A DNA stretch of 64,000 nt, taken from positions 10,974,001 to 11,038,000 of the forward strand of contig NW_020825288.1 in the NCBI RefSeq assembly GCF_003286085.1, given 5' to 3'. Position 1 is the stretch's first letter; every line of letters begins with the position of its first letter. Positions 45,301 to 60,287 of this stretch are shown piece after piece. The position numbers and the translations under genes are program-made. The DNA comes from Drosophila persimilis (lineage: Eukaryota; Arthropoda; Insecta; Diptera; Drosophilidae). The notes below the pieces were generated by a model. The model was not told the origin of the DNA and did no database searches. It worked only from the letters and a program-made list of their open reading frames with translations.

Positions 45301-48300
45301 ACACCAGTGGTAGGACCCGAGACTTCTAAGCCAACCTCATTTAAATATAATAATGCATAAGCATCGTGTAATAAAACAATGCTTGGGGCTGCGTAGGTCG
45401 GCGGAAATATTGGATTTCCCCCCTAAACCATTAAAGTCCGAGAGCAATTTAGTTTCCTAGGAAACGGACTGTTTAAACAAGTTTTGTTCAAAGAACATGG
45501 ATTGCGGATTGCGGATTGCTCCTTGAGGCAGGACAGCTGCTGAGGAAATTCGCATAGGAATCGCTTTTGAAGACCACATCCTCTAATAGTTTAAAAACTC
45601 ACTGTATCAAGGGATGATTGATGCCTGTGACTGAGCCTTGTGTGCACTCAGATTATATGCTTATCCAATCACTCACCTGTCAGATCGATCCGGAACACTG
45701 GCACATCCACGTATGTGCTGCTCATGTTCAGGCGCAGCTTCTTGGTCTTGGAGTCGTAGGCCTCCAGGAAGAACTGCTGCTGCAGTCCCCCATCGTAGCC
45801 GGGCATGCACTCCAGCTCCATAGTGGAGTAGATGATGTTGTCGTAATTATCAAAATTGATGGTGCCCCCACCGGACTGGCCATCGTGTGCGGCCGCTGCT
45901 CCAACTCCATCGCCACCCCCACCGCCTGCACCAACGCCCAGCAGGCTCTGCGTGACTACGCCATTGCTAAAGCTGTACTCCATGCGTGAATAGTCGAAAT
46001 GCGGCTGCTGCCACTCGGCGGAGGCGGGTGGAGTGCTGGCCCTCGCCGGCATTGTGGTCACGCTTCTCGTTGGGGTTTTTGTTGTTGTTGTTGTTGTGTC
46101 GGAGGTGGAGAGGGCCACGCTGGCCACAAAGTCATCATCGCTAACGTTGTACATATCGTCGTCGATATCGATATCAGCATTGTCACCATCATCCTCAGCA
46201 TCGACATTATCTTCGAGCGACTGCAGGTCCAGTTGCTGCTCCAGTGACAACATATCCTCATGCTCGACCGTCTCATACTCGGCCAAGTCGCTGGGCCCAT
46301 CGGCCATGTACTCGGCATCCCTTTGCAGCTCGGCAACATCTTCATCCAGGTCTGCATCGTCATCATCCTCCGGCTCCACCTCCACCTCCACCTCTGCCTC
46401 AGCTTCAGCCTCGGCTTCTGTGTCTGCCTCATCATCATCATCATCATCGTCATCATCATCATCATTATTCTCATCCTCCTCGGCATTGTCTTCCGTCTTG
46501 GCAGGATCATTAGAGGCTGGCTTGTCTTTGACTTCTACCCGGACTCCTGTTGCTGTTGCTGCTGCTGCTGCTGCTTCTGCTGATGCCGTTGTTTCCTTTA
46601 CATTGTTGCCGCTAATTGCTGCAGCCGCTGGCTTGTTGCTTATTTGCGGTGCATTTGGCGGCATCGACTGTTGCTGCTGCTGCTTGTTCACCCTGCTGCT
46701 GACATTGCTACTGCCAATGATGGCCAAAGATTTGCGTGCCCGTCTCATTGTGGGCATGTTGTCCTCGACTCCAACGCTGCTACTGCTACTGCTGCTGCTG
46801 CTGCTGCCTGTGCCCTCCCTTTCAGTTCCTATGGCGGCTGTGGCGGCGGCCCTTGTCGCAGCTGATTTTGTTGTAGCTGCCACTAAAGATGACGATGAAG
46901 ATGAAGATGATGATGATGCTGCTTCTGCTGATGCTGATGTTGCTGCTGCTGCCACCGTTGCTAAGATGTCATTTGCTGCCTGCCGTTTTCCTCGCTTTGG
47001 CGTTGCATAATGATGGATTATATTGCTGTTGTGCTCGTTTACGCTTGCCCCCCGCCTTTGCTGCTGCTGCAGGAGCTCCAGCTCTTTCTTCTGTTTCTTC
47101 TGTTCGTGCATGTTTTTCTGTCGCTTATTAAAATACTTTGCTGGCAGTTTGCCATTGTCCCCATCCCTTGCAGCTGCAACTACTCCAGTCCGTTCTACAT
47201 GTGACATTGATAAATTTGATTTTGCCGCCTGACTCTGGCTCGGCGGCATCTTCTGGCTTGTTGTTATTGATGCCCCGAGCCCAAGCTCAAGCCCGAGTCC
47301 GAGCCCGAGCTGGGTGCCGCCTGAATTCAGTTGTTTCTGTTGTCTCTTCTGTTGGCCTTGGCTACTGGCTCGTCGCGTGCGCTGCTTTGGCGACTTGGCC
47401 GGCAATCCATCAGCCTGTTTATCGTTGGCCAGTGCCTTGGACGACTTTCCAGTGTTCGCTCCTGGCGGCTGCTGTTGTTGCTGCTGCTGTTGCTTCCTCT
47501 GGCGCTGGCTCTCGATGGCTGCCAATGTCTGGGACGGTGTAAATGACGTTCGCTTTTTGAGGCGCTGCAATTGCTGTTGACTGAGGACATATCCCGCTGG
47601 CTGTGGCTGTGGCTGTGGCTGCGGCAGTGGCAGGGCCTGTGGTCGGGGTGGTGGCCGTGTCTGCTTATTATTAGATTTCATGTGGCCAGCATTTGTTTTG
47701 CCCTTCATATTTTTATTGGAAGCATTGTTCCGGTGGCCAGTGGCATTCTTGCCGCTGTTGTTGTTATGGCGCTCACGTACGTACTCCATATGCGGGTAAT
47801 TCGACTCATGTCTGCCGTATTGTGTTTGCAACATTTGATTGGCATGCATTGTCGTCTGATTCGATGAATTCAGCGAGGCGGAGGTCACCACATACGGACG
47901 CAGCGTACAATTCCGTAATGCCCCCGGCTTGGCTGTGAGTTGATCGAATAAAATAAACACAAGTGGGATTATAAACATATTGCATATAATACGATACGAA
48001 TGACAACACACATTTCTAAGAGCATACTGAATAAGCAATATAAAGCCGAGACTCACCTGCCGGCACCACCTGAAACAGACACGGGTCCGATTGCTTGCCA
48101 ATAGCATTCCGGCCGTAACAGGCCAGCGTCCCGTAGTCCCGCTCACCCTTGGGTGTATAGATCAGTTCGCTGACCGTTTCCACTGTGCGAAAAGAACCAG
48201 GTAGCAAATGGAAAGTTGCAATTCAGTTTTGGGTATCTCAAATAAATGCCCGTTATTCCCGCATCCCCTTTTCTCTTTTCGGCCAAAGTTAAATGAAATA

Positions 48301-51300
48301 AGTTCTGCTTGCTTAGGCAGCTCAGTCAAGCCAACTGGGCCACAGCAGCAGATAATCCCATTTGCGATTATACTATGTACCAGTATGTGGCATGGTTTTG
48401 ATAAAACTCTGCCCACACCAACACCGTACCACAGTCATTGTTCGGTCACACCTCTGGGCCAAGGTGGCTCTGCGAAATGTTAATTTCTAATGCCTGCTCA
48501 AGTGCAAGCACATGCAAATGCTTCTCCTCGCCTCGCCCTGGCCAGGACTACCCGTAATGCATACTTGTATGCATATGCATGGCCCTGGACTTGGACCCGG
48601 ACCTGGACCTGGAGGTAGGCCAAAAACTATTCTAATACTAGACACCTACCATAGCTCTCGAAGTGCGTCTCGTTGGCCTCCACAATGGTGCGCCTCACAT
48701 CGTTGGTGGTGGTCATGGTGGGGTCCTGTATGGTGGCATAATGTCCAGACGGCACCTCGAAATGCTCGCCGCTGCTTGAGAACGTCCATTCGAAGTCGAT
48801 TTCGGGCGGATCTGAGTTGACGCGGCACGGTATGGGCACGGCCTCCTCCAGCGAGGCACCAATCACACTGATGCTGCTGCTGCTGCAGACGGGCGCATCT
48901 GTTGGAGACACAATTGAGAGATCGAATTCAGTCAGGGACGAGACAGGGAAGGAGAAGCGAACGAAATGCAAAATAATGAGCAGCTGCACTGGTACGAATG
49001 CCCGCATTTCTATATCGAGTAGTTATATTGGAAACATTGTGCCCGCCAGCCGAGAGGGGGGTGTCGGGTGTGGGGCGGCAGGGCCATGGCAAAGTGACAG
49101 CTCAAATTTTCAATTTAAACTAAACATCTGCCGTCCGTGTCCATGAGCAGGTGTAGGGGTTGTCCGAACAACTTTAAGCTTTAAGATGGAAATTCATGCA
49201 ACAAAATGCCTCACAGATCCCCATCGTTTGCCCCACAATGTGGCATGACAGTGGTGAAAAGTTTTCCTAATAGCCCGAAGGGCATCCACAACTTGACTTA
49301 TGATTTATTCAAAGTAAACTCATTTTCCGCTTTTGGTTACAAACGATTGAACTTGAAATTTTATGTCATACACGCGGCGTACTCAACATTTACCTGCCTC
49401 CTTCTTCTAATCTCCCACCTTTTCTGTGCCGCACACACATGCAAAAAAAGCAACAACTTTTCCGGAAACTTTTAAAACCTGCGCCAAGTGTGCGCCTCTC
49501 GTGCCTCGTACCCCTGCGGCAATGGAATGCTGCTATAAACAACCGCCAAGACAACACAACAGAAGACACAACAGAGTGCAACAACAACAAGAGCCACTCT
49601 AAGCACCTGGAGGCATTTATTACCAGAGCCGCAACACTTTTTGTTGCTTTTTATTAAAAATTATTCGAAAAGTTAGTGCGTGGCGTGTCACATGCGTAAG
49701 CGGGAAATCGTGTAACGTGTTTGTTTACAAATATTTGTACATCCCTGTCCCCCGCACGGAAGCCGCACGAGCACCCACTAGGCCGAAGTCTTTGATCAAC
49801 AGTCGGGGGCACATTCTTTGAATGTTTGTAGCAAGTTAATTACTTTTGGCCAAAGGAGTTTGAGCTAAACGCCTTTCGAGGAAATTTTGAACAGTTTTAA
49901 ATTGAATTTAGTTTGATAAAAAATGTCCTAAAACCGTTCCTCTATTAAACATAGCTTACTGATGTTCTGAGTGAGTGAAATTCTTTACGATCCAACTTAT
50001 CATGGCACTAAACCCCATTAAAAATGAGCAGAAAAAAAATATGTATACCTATAAAATAAATGATTTAGTTTTTTATATGAAATAAATATATATTAATTGC
50101 TTTAGTTTTATCCCAAGAGCTTCGTTGTGGTGTGTTTTATGGGTGTTTTCGAACTAATTGAGTTAATCTTTATGAGCTTTTCCAATACGAATGTCATAAG
50201 CATAGACTGGGATGGAAGAATTACTCGTACGATTGTTACCACAGGAAGCACTCTGACATTGTTCTATCACGCGATCCCACGAGAAGCGTTTAATGGCATT
50301 ATCAGACTGAATTTCTCGAATATTTTCAACTCAAGTTCAAGCCATTATTTGTATGAACTTTCGATGCATGCAAATTGCTGGACTCATGGTTCTGCCGCAT
50401 AAGTACGCAATTTCGGATTATTATAAACATAATAAAGGATAAAGCTGCAGTGGATTGCCTGATTTTATGAGCTCTTAAAGTTGGATCTGCTCTGCAGTGA
50501 AGTGCTGGGTGTTGGCTAGAGCACTCTGTGAAATCACCGTGGTTGTCGGAATCGGAAAACGCACCAAGTTTATGTTTGTGCGTTTGTTTGCACTCATAAA
50601 TTTTTTATAGCAGCGTCAATTTCACAATCGTAGAACGTCAATTTTAACGTTTGCTGATTAATTTCTGCCAAGATATCAGCCAACTGCTGGCTTCCATAAA
50701 TCAATTTATCTCAATCATGCCCCACATAAAGAGGAGTGGCACCACCAACTTCCCCCATCCACCCAAGCCAACCACCAGAACACAATCCTCACTATCTCCT
50801 CCATATCCAATCAACCATCAATCCCTACACCCCACTCCACTCCACTCCACCCTCCACCCTCCACCCTCGACGGGTATGTAAATGTTTACGTGGCGTATGC
50901 GCGATGCTCGTGTAAATAGCCCACGTAGTATTTGCACAGCAGTCGGTGTGGTGTATCCTTATGCATTGTACTTGTATTTACTTTCAATTATCGTAATTAT
51001 CAAAAAGGGTTACGTTACGGGTATTGGATAGTCGGTATTGGATGTATTCGGGTAACGGGTAACGGGTAACGAGTAACGGATAACGATAATGGCACGGCAG
51101 TGCAAACGTTTGCTGATGTCTTCGTTTTTCGTTTTTCTCTTTAACTGTTTTTCCCTTTTCCATTCATTCATTTTCGATTTCATATCCCTCCGTGCTGAGC
51201 CAGCAGGAAATGTCTGTTTTCGTCGAACTCTGCCCTGCCAGCTGTGGAGCTACTTATTTGAGTTGGAGCTCGAATCTCAATTCGATTTGGTCCCGCATCA

Positions 51301-54300
51301 ATCCAGCGAGGCGCAAAAATCGGGGATAATTACATTCATTTTCGTGTGTGTGTCTGTGTTTTTTTTAGTTTAATAAACTATGTATAATGTTGTATTATGC
51401 TTAAATGGCATCAAAATATTCATTTGCCAGAGCAATTAATTAAATAATATTCCTTAACCTGCCTTGTTTGCATATGGAATGCAATGATTTTTTGCATTAA
51501 ATATGCAAAATAAAAATTCAATTTTCCCACGAACATACACACATTTATGTATACAGATACAGGTGTGTCTCTTCACCTGACCTGCCGCATGTCCTGCACG
51601 TCCTGTCCGGTGCTGGGCTGCTCGCTTGCCTGACCTCACCCATAATTATAAATGGTTTAATAATGACTGTGAGTTTCAATAATAAAAGCAGATCATTCAT
51701 TTTTATTACCCACCCTATGGCCTGGCCTGGCCTTGCCTGTCCTGGACGCCTCTTGCCTGACCCCCAGCTGACACGTTAAGTTCTGGGGCTAAACTTTTGC
51801 CCCCAATGGAACCGCTGGATGGATGGACGATGGGTGGCATACTTTATGAATACGTATGCATATTTATGCACAAACAAACACAAACACGAACACACACTCT
51901 CTCTCGTATCCACACTTACACTTACACTTACACACACATATTCATATTCGTATTTAAGCATCATTAATTATTTAGAAATACAGTCGGAAGTAAATGCTCT
52001 ATAACGGTAATTGAGACATTTTCAATATGTGTACACAAAGGCTCCGAGCGGCATTTATCGTTTATAGTTCATTTATTTTTGTGTCGTCCGTTGTCCGTCG
52101 TCCGTCGTCCAGCGGTCGCTTTCAGTCCTGTCTGTCTGTTCAACAGTCCATCCACAAACTATAATTACATACACTTTTGGGCTCGAAAGTGTGAAAAAGC
52201 CCATATTGAAACCAGAGCCTGAACTCGACAATAGACAGTAAACGATACAATTAAATTATGTATCAATTGAGTTACCACTTATTTGATTAGGCAATATGGG
52301 CGTGTTATTAATATATGTTATTAAGATTGTTATGTCCAGATTCTCATAAAGTGTCTCTTTTTAGTCCATGAGAACTAGGACAGGTGCTTGCGGACACCCT
52401 CCGGATTTAAATTTAGCATGGAATGGCTGTAACATTATTCAAAGGTTTTATAAACCAACAAATGTTGAGTGCCATTTCCATTCTCTTTGCGGAAAAAAAC
52501 AAAGAAATATTCTCATTTATTTAACATACGCGTTGAATGGATCAAGTTCGTAGAAACTTCATAATATCACATTTCACTGCATTCAATATACATACACACA
52601 TATGTATGTACGCGTATGTACCTAGCACAATTTTTACACCCATTTTGCCATGAATATGAGAATTACCATTTCAAAGTGCATTTTGATGGAATAACCAAAT
52701 TACAAAAGTGCTACCAAATAAATGGACGTCGTCGCATTACATGAAAACAATACTAGTGGGTGCTGGCTGTCTAAGGCTCAGGCCAGCAAATAGCCGAAAC
52801 ACCCTCAAGTGCATTGATATATTATTATATTATATTCGAAACTGCACGGCACTATGGAAGCCAAACCTTTTATTTAATATTGGTTATATGGGATGAGGAA
52901 GTGGGTATGGGATATGGGATAATAGACTTTGCTTTTACGATTGAAAAATTGTAAATTTCTATCTAAAGTTGAAGCCCTTGCTGGCTGCCCTTATCTAAAA
53001 TGTTACTCCTGCATAGAAAAGTCAAATATGTATTATATATGTACATTTTAAACGCATTTAAACATATTCGAAACTTGGTAGATCACTTTTCATATATATT
53101 CATAAACAGAGGACAGAAGATAACACTAATCGGATAGAACTCCTTTGTAGAAAATGAAACGTGGACATGATTCTGGTCAAGTGAGTGCAGGCCCTCTCAT
53201 AAAGGGTATCCCAGAACTGTGGCCGGCTGTCGGCCCCAATGGAGAATTAGAATTAAAATATTTACGTGCATTGATGTATTGTTTAACCGATGTAAAAATT
53301 TGTGAAGCTTGGTCATTTGTTTGATAAAATATCAACTCAAAAAGCAGCAGCCACATACGAGTATATTGTGTACGGGAATATGTACACGCATGACAGCAAA
53401 ATCAGACCATGCAGCCCCTCTGCAGTGTGCATATTACGGATTTTTGCACAAAATATTCTCTGTCATTTTGGCATACTTTAGTTTTTGGTCATTGTTGCTG
53501 TCCATCCTTTGTGTGTGAGTGGTAACAGGCCAGGGGACGGCCGGTGGCGGCGCGATTTTGTCAAGTGCACTGCCGCTGCTGTTATTATTGTGGCAAGCAT
53601 TTCTCTCTAGTGGGCGTGGGCGTGGGCGTGGGTGAGCCCCAGTCCATTGTCGAGCGTGCGAGCGAGCGGAGAATGGATGTGTAAATGTGGCTATGTGCAT
53701 GTCTATTTGTGCATAAATTTATGCATATATATTTTTAATGCTCCGCTCGACTGACATCAACTGTCAGCATAATTTTTGGACAATTTTTTGGTTTTCCATT
53801 ACAATAGTGTTTGTTGGAAATTTTCAGTAAAATTATTGAATATTATTTAAAAATGTTACTAGGGGATATGGGTACTCACAGCGTATCCTCAAACTGACTG
53901 GAGCCGACTGCGTCTCACCGCGATCGTTGGCCGCCGAGCAGGCGTAAAAGCCCGAGTGGACGCGTCCCACTCGCTGCAGCACCAAGGAGCGTGTGGATAT
54001 GATGATGCCCCACGAGACATTCTGGGTGACCGGTTGGCCCTGTAACGAGATTAAGAGGGAGCGCTGATTAATTGCACCTGGCTCTGGCGGTGGCGGTGGC
54101 GGGGGCGGGGGCGGGGTCAGGGGCAAGAACCTACGTCATGCGACCACATGATGCGATGCTCCTTGGGATTGGACTTGATGTGGCACTCGAAATAGACGTC
54201 GTCGCCTTCCTTGATGTCGTCCGGACGCAGCGTTGAGCCCAGCGACAAGGTGACCTGCGGCGGATCTGCAATGCAGTGAAATGGGAACTTGTTAATAGTT

Positions 54301-57300
54301 AAGCTCACTTCTTAATTGCTTTTGCTAATATGGAAATTTAGGTTTTATCCTGTGCACTTTATATTCAAATTGCCGCGCTGCCTGTGCAGCCGTGCGACGA
54401 GCGACGAGCGCCCGCTGCTCTGATATAAAATATAAAATCGAAAAATATTATTGCATAATAAAAAGCTGAAATGTATGTACCGCCCACCGTTCGTTCCTTG
54501 TCGTTCGCCGCACCGAAATCCATAAAAGTTAACAACGGAACGACGGAACCGCGTTATAAACCCCAGTCCCAGCCACAGCACAGCCCCGTCCTGATTCTGA
54601 TCCGACTACAAACAGGCTACAGGATAACCAATGAGTATGACAAAAATTTTTAAATTAAAATCGTTCCGTTGCTGCGAGCGTCGCCCCAATATCAATGATG
54701 GATCATATAAAATATTTAGTACTGTCTCATTCTCTGTTCTTTTTTATTTTTACAACATCATGATTGCGTGCCGAAGGTGGCAGCTACCAAATTGTAACTG
54801 TTTTGCAGAAGGGAAATGTCTGCGGAAGGGTTATGAAAAGGGTCTGAAGGAGTAGAAGGTAGTAGGAAACTGTAAAACAGTTGATTTTACGTAGTTGATA
54901 GAAATCGAAGTTCTCTTTCCGCTGAAAGACAGGCTTAAGATACAAACTTGTCTCCTTTAAGGTAAAGTTTATTTTTCTTCAAAGTTGGAGCCTCTATGCT
55001 CTATGCTATTCATTATTTATGGCTTTATTTAGCATACATTGCTGGGGGATCCATGTGTGACTTTAAAATTCAATAAATTTATGATTATCTAAAAAACACA
55101 AGGACGAAAAAACAAAGCGAAACTTCAGAATAAACTAGCCAAAGGGTCTGCTCTTTTTCCTGCCCGTTTTGACCCCATACATAGTTAAAGGGAACAGCAG
55201 GAAAAATTGCTTCAGTTGCGATTGCTGGTGATTTTAAATTGATAATCAAATAAAGTAAAATTTATGACATTTCGACGGCGTTGGAGGGGTCGCAAATATA
55301 CGAAGCGAAGCAAAGCAGGCAACAAATTTTCCGGCAGCTTTTTTATGGCCACGCTAAAAGTCAACGAAATAAATATTGACATACGAGAATGAACGAACGG
55401 CAGCAGCCATACAGGACCATAGCTATAGCCTGGAGAAAAAAGAAATATTCGAGTATGTAAATAATGCCCTATAATTTAGACTTATTTGCACAAGCGACTT
55501 TGATTTGTGCGCTCGCTGCATTTATGAAAATTCTAATCGATTTTATAGAGTATATGGCTGATGGTTTATGGTTTATGCATTCGGTCTACTTACAAATGAC
55601 ATTCATCATGAGCGAGTCCTCGATGGCTGAGTTCTGCAGGCGTGGATTGGAGCCCTCGCACTTGAGCATCGTGCCGTCGTCCTCAGGTTGTGGATGAAAT
55701 GTCAATGTGGATATAACTCGTCCATTGCCCTGGCTCGTTGACAGCTGCGAAGGAAGGAGAGCACCCAGAAAAAGATAAAGTGAAATCGATTAGAAAAGTG
55801 CCCGCTGGCTGTACACCGCAGGTCCCCCACACTCCTCTGACCATGACGGAGGAAATTCATAAATAAGGCAACATGGCCCGACACCTGGGCGTCAGGGAGG
55901 TGAATGTGGAGGTGGAGGTGGCTGGGCATTGAGATTAAGTTCGATTTTGGCCTCAGCCTCAGCTTGTGCAGAGAGAGAGAGCTTACCATGCCACGTTTGA
56001 AGGGCCGATTATTCTGTGTCCATCTGATTTCCGTGTCCGGCACCGAGCCCGCCACAATGCAGGTGAGATTGTATTGCGTGCTCGAGGAGAAGACCTTTAA
56101 CTTATTGGTTAAATTGACTGATGTGGGTTTGACTGCGGAATATATAGTATGATATGCGCGCGGGTGTGCGTGTGGGTGGGGGGGTTTAAAGAGATTAGCT
56201 TCTGCTGCTGGGAATATTGACTTGCCACAAGCTACTCACGTAACATTTCGATGCGTATGCTGCGCTCCACGGGTGCCACCAGCTTCGTGTTGGATGCCTG
56301 ACAGCGATACGTGTTGTTCAGGGCGGAGCGCGAGATTTGGTGTACCTCCAGTCGATTGACAGTCACATGCCGGCCCATCGAGACCCCGCTGCCAGCCTCC
56401 AAAGTCCGTGTGCCGTTCAGCCATGTGACAGTAGGTTCTGGGCGACCTGTTGCCCGTCATCGGATAGAATGGATAGAAGAGTCGCATTAACATCGAGGCA
56501 CTAGCCTTTTCATTTCCAATTCAAATTTAAATTAATGTTTAATGTATAAATTAATTTTAAATTTCTGAGCACTGTTCTTTCGGCAACAAAACTTTTCCAC
56601 TCATGCATTATTAACCCGCCCGCCTAGCGAGAGTTTTCCAAGGGGCTTATGGGGGCATGGATGGAACTCTAACGGAAGCGGCGTGACCACAGCGCCGCGT
56701 TCGAAAATTTATGACCGAAAAAAAGAAAGAAACTTTCAACATTTTAATGATAATGCGCATTTAGCAGTGTGTACCCAAGGCTTTTAAAAAAGGCTTAGCC
56801 AGCTTAACTAGCAAAGTTCGGGGGCGTCGGCCGGGACGGGACGCGACGGGACGAATGGATGGATGGATGGTCATGGTCCTGTAGGTGGTGGCCATGGGTA
56901 GGGAGTGGAGGGTGAGGGTTGCCAGCCGAACGCATAAGCGTGAATATTGAATTAGTGGGAGGGAAAAGAGGGTAAAGTTTGTTTGGGGACATGCTGATGA
57001 CCCCTAAATGGAAAACAATTCGGACAGAAAAGAGAGGATGGAAAAGTGTATACAAAGATGTGCATATATTTATTGCTATGTTCTCTATCTTTAATATATC
57101 AAAAAGAGTTACATGGCCAACTGGAAAGAGCGATATTACTCATGATTAGGTAAAGCCTATCCATTAGGCTCTGAATGACTGAAGAATCATCTAAATTATA
57201 TGTGATAATGAATTTTTTTTTAAATACTTAGGGTATATATACACACACGAGTATGTATAAAGTTGTGTGGGCTTTTGGACCCGCCAGTGATGGAATATCG

Positions 57301-60246
57301 ATTTCCGTTGCAGCAGCCCTCTTGATGCTCTCGCTGCAATTGTTCAACGGTGCGCCCTCTCGGCATTTTCAATTGAAATTCTGCAATCATTTGTTCGCTT
57401 TGCTGGCACCGCTCAGTGCTCAATGCTCACTCCGAGTGACTGAGCGAGCGAGTGGCTGGCTGGCTGTCTGGCTGGCTGGAGGGAAGGCATTTCACTCGCT
57501 CACATATCAAATGTACGAAAATATTTTTAATCCGTTTAAGTGCCCAAAGCGGTTGGTTGGCTCGAGGGCTGCTGCTGCTGCTGCTGCCTTCGTGGCCATT
57601 AAGTGAGCCAAGTGAATGTGGCGGAAATGAGCAACAATAGCAACAAGCAGCTGAGGCAGCAACGAGTGGCACTGGGACTAGGATTGGGATTGGGATTGGC
57701 TATGGTCTATGAAGTTGGGGGAGGGCCAAAGTAGCTGATAGCTGAGTGTGGACTTGGGAATTTACTGCCATGGCTAAGCTGGGGCTCCCTTCTTCTCCTG
57801 CTCCTTCTCCATCCGGCCAGCCAAGCTCAAATGCTTGCTGATTGCAAAGGATACTCGGCGACGGCGACGGCGACAATAAGCCAACAAGGACGCACGCACA
57901 CACACACACGACGGCAAACCGAAATGTCGAGCAGGATGGGAATGCAGGGATAATAGACAAATAACAGTTTCCCTGCGGCATTTAGCTGCCTTTCCCCTGT
58001 CTTGGCCTTTTCCTTTCATTCGATGGCCCCACCCCCATCCCTCTCCGGCATCCTTTGTGTAATGAAGACAGCGCGCGTTGCCATTTGCTAAGCCATACTT
58101 ACGCTTGTTGACAATTGCTTGCCCCAATGGCCGGACAATGCCACTGTGCTCGGGAGCATAATATGCAAAGGACAGTCGGCAGGACACTGGACTGGACACA
58201 ATGGATAAACCGGGCGGGTCTTTTATGGCGGAATGCTTAGATTAGCTTTTTATTGCCGGTATTAATTGCTATTAGTCGAAGTTAATAAAGTTGATAAAGC
58301 AATTTGGCATTTGGCGTTTATTGGGGCCCTGGCTATGATTAGTGGGGGGCGCCCATAAAAATACGCGTCAGGATTTGCATTAACTTTAATCAGAAATCGA
58401 CCCCAGCCGCACACCCTCTGCCGCCGTCAGAGGACTCTGAGGCCTCTGCCACTCGGTCGACTCGACACCATGTGGCGCTGAAATTGTGATATTAGTTAAT
58501 TTGGCGCTGAGCCCAGCAGCGGTGTTGCCGTCTGCACGAGCACAAAATGAAATATGAGCCTGCATTGCGGTCTTCCAAGGAGCTAAGGTAGCCGAATGGT
58601 TGTGCCAGTACCACAGGAGAGAGAATGGTGCATACAAATCCGTGGCGGAGCTACAGCTACGGCGGGTACCACCTGCCATGATGCGTGTCGCTCAGCAGGT
58701 GTCAAAAGCGAATGTTGTCGACATCATCCCCCATGCACCGTGCTCCATGCCCCCCTGTTGGGAGCTCGAACCAGCTCGAACAACTGCCATCTGGCTCATT
58801 CACATGCGGTTAGTCAAAGCAGCGACGTGACGCACTGCCAAACCAAACCAATGCGAGCGAATCACCAAGCAAATGCCAAGGCAGCGGCAGCAGAAGGCAG
58901 CCAAAGTCGAATCCTTTGCTGGAGAAATGGTGCACGTAAACAGAAACAGTAGTTGCACCATCACCAGCATCAGCATCAGCACCAGCACACAGGTGCCAGT
59001 TAGCCTTCGCCAGCTGTCATTCGAGAGATGAGGAGAACAATCAGACCAGGAGAAGCAGCTCCAATTTGCCAAGTGCAAGTATCACAAAGGATCGATGGAT
59101 TGTTGGATAGGCCAGGCAAATATTCGACTCTTACAAGGAGACTGTTTAAGCTTTAAAGCATTTCCAAAGGGCCTCTTTAAGTGTTCTCCAAATAAACTTT
59201 TAAGGAGGAAACAGTTCAATGAACTGTACCTAGGGTCTGTCGGAAATAATCAGCTAAGTCCACTATGAAAAGGACTTATAAACTTTCCAGAGCATACCAT
59301 CCAGCTGCAATCTCCGTTTTAAAGCTTTGTGCTGAACCCATTTAGTTTGGCCAAAAGAAGAAAAATTGCCATGAAATCGAGTTGCTAGTTGACATGGAAA
59401 ATGTCTGGGGTGCATGCCAAAATATTGTTGTCACAAAGTTAATGATTTATAATGGTCGTGTCGGGGCATGGGATTCGTCGCAGTTCGGTTCGGTCGGTTC
59501 GGTTCAGTCAGGCGAGGAGACCCCCTTAGGCTATCCCAGTCATCCAGCCAAGCGAGTAACTTGTACAAAATTTTTCACACTTGCCAGCCAGGAAAAGGGA
59601 AAATCGGAAAAGAAAGTAAAAAGTTTAGACGATGCGGTCGCTTTTGATGGAGATGGTTCTGCTGCTGCCCTCACCTTGGTGACCTCTTTAAAGATTTACG
59701 ATGCCGCATATGCCTACAGGTCATAGCTGGCCAATGGATGCCGTGCACAACAAAAAAGCCCAGACACACTAAAAATTGTTGCATTTTCTTCAAGCAAAGT
59801 GGCAATGACAGCAGCCAGAGCCACAGCCACAGCCACAGCCCCAACACCATGCCGCAGCAACAGCATCAGTGCCAGTGCCAGTGCCAGTGCCAGTGGCATA
59901 CGACGTAGACGGAGGAGTCGTTCTGTCTGTGCGCCGGCAATGTCACCGCAGACTTTGACATACATTTATTTTTATTATTTACGATGACTTAGGCTGCATG
60001 TGCCAACCCCACCCCCACCGCCACCACCGGGTGTGGGGGGCCACAGTCAGGGACAGACAGGGGCCGCAGCCGGGCCTATCTAGAGCTTTTCATCTTTAAT
60101 TCTTTAAATAGACTGGCAGGGTCGAGTGGAATGGATGGAACTGAGACTGAAACAGTTGCGTTTTTGTGCTGGCCCTGCTTGATAGCCTTTTGTCTGAGTG
60201 CCACATTTATGTGGTTGCCACTACGTGTGTGTTGGTCTTTCTGTGC

Positions 60247-60287
<41 letters not shown>

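Noticed and set aside
46033-47010. 325-codon open frame on the + strand over the large receptor exon
   Set aside because: It is Ser/Leu/Ala/Val-rich sequence arising from the complement of trinucleotide repeats; the minus-strand frame is fixed by flanking exons and family motifs.
50127-50402. 91-codon + strand frame in a receptor intron
   Set aside because: No recognisable domain, no promoter or poly(A) context; judged a chance frame.
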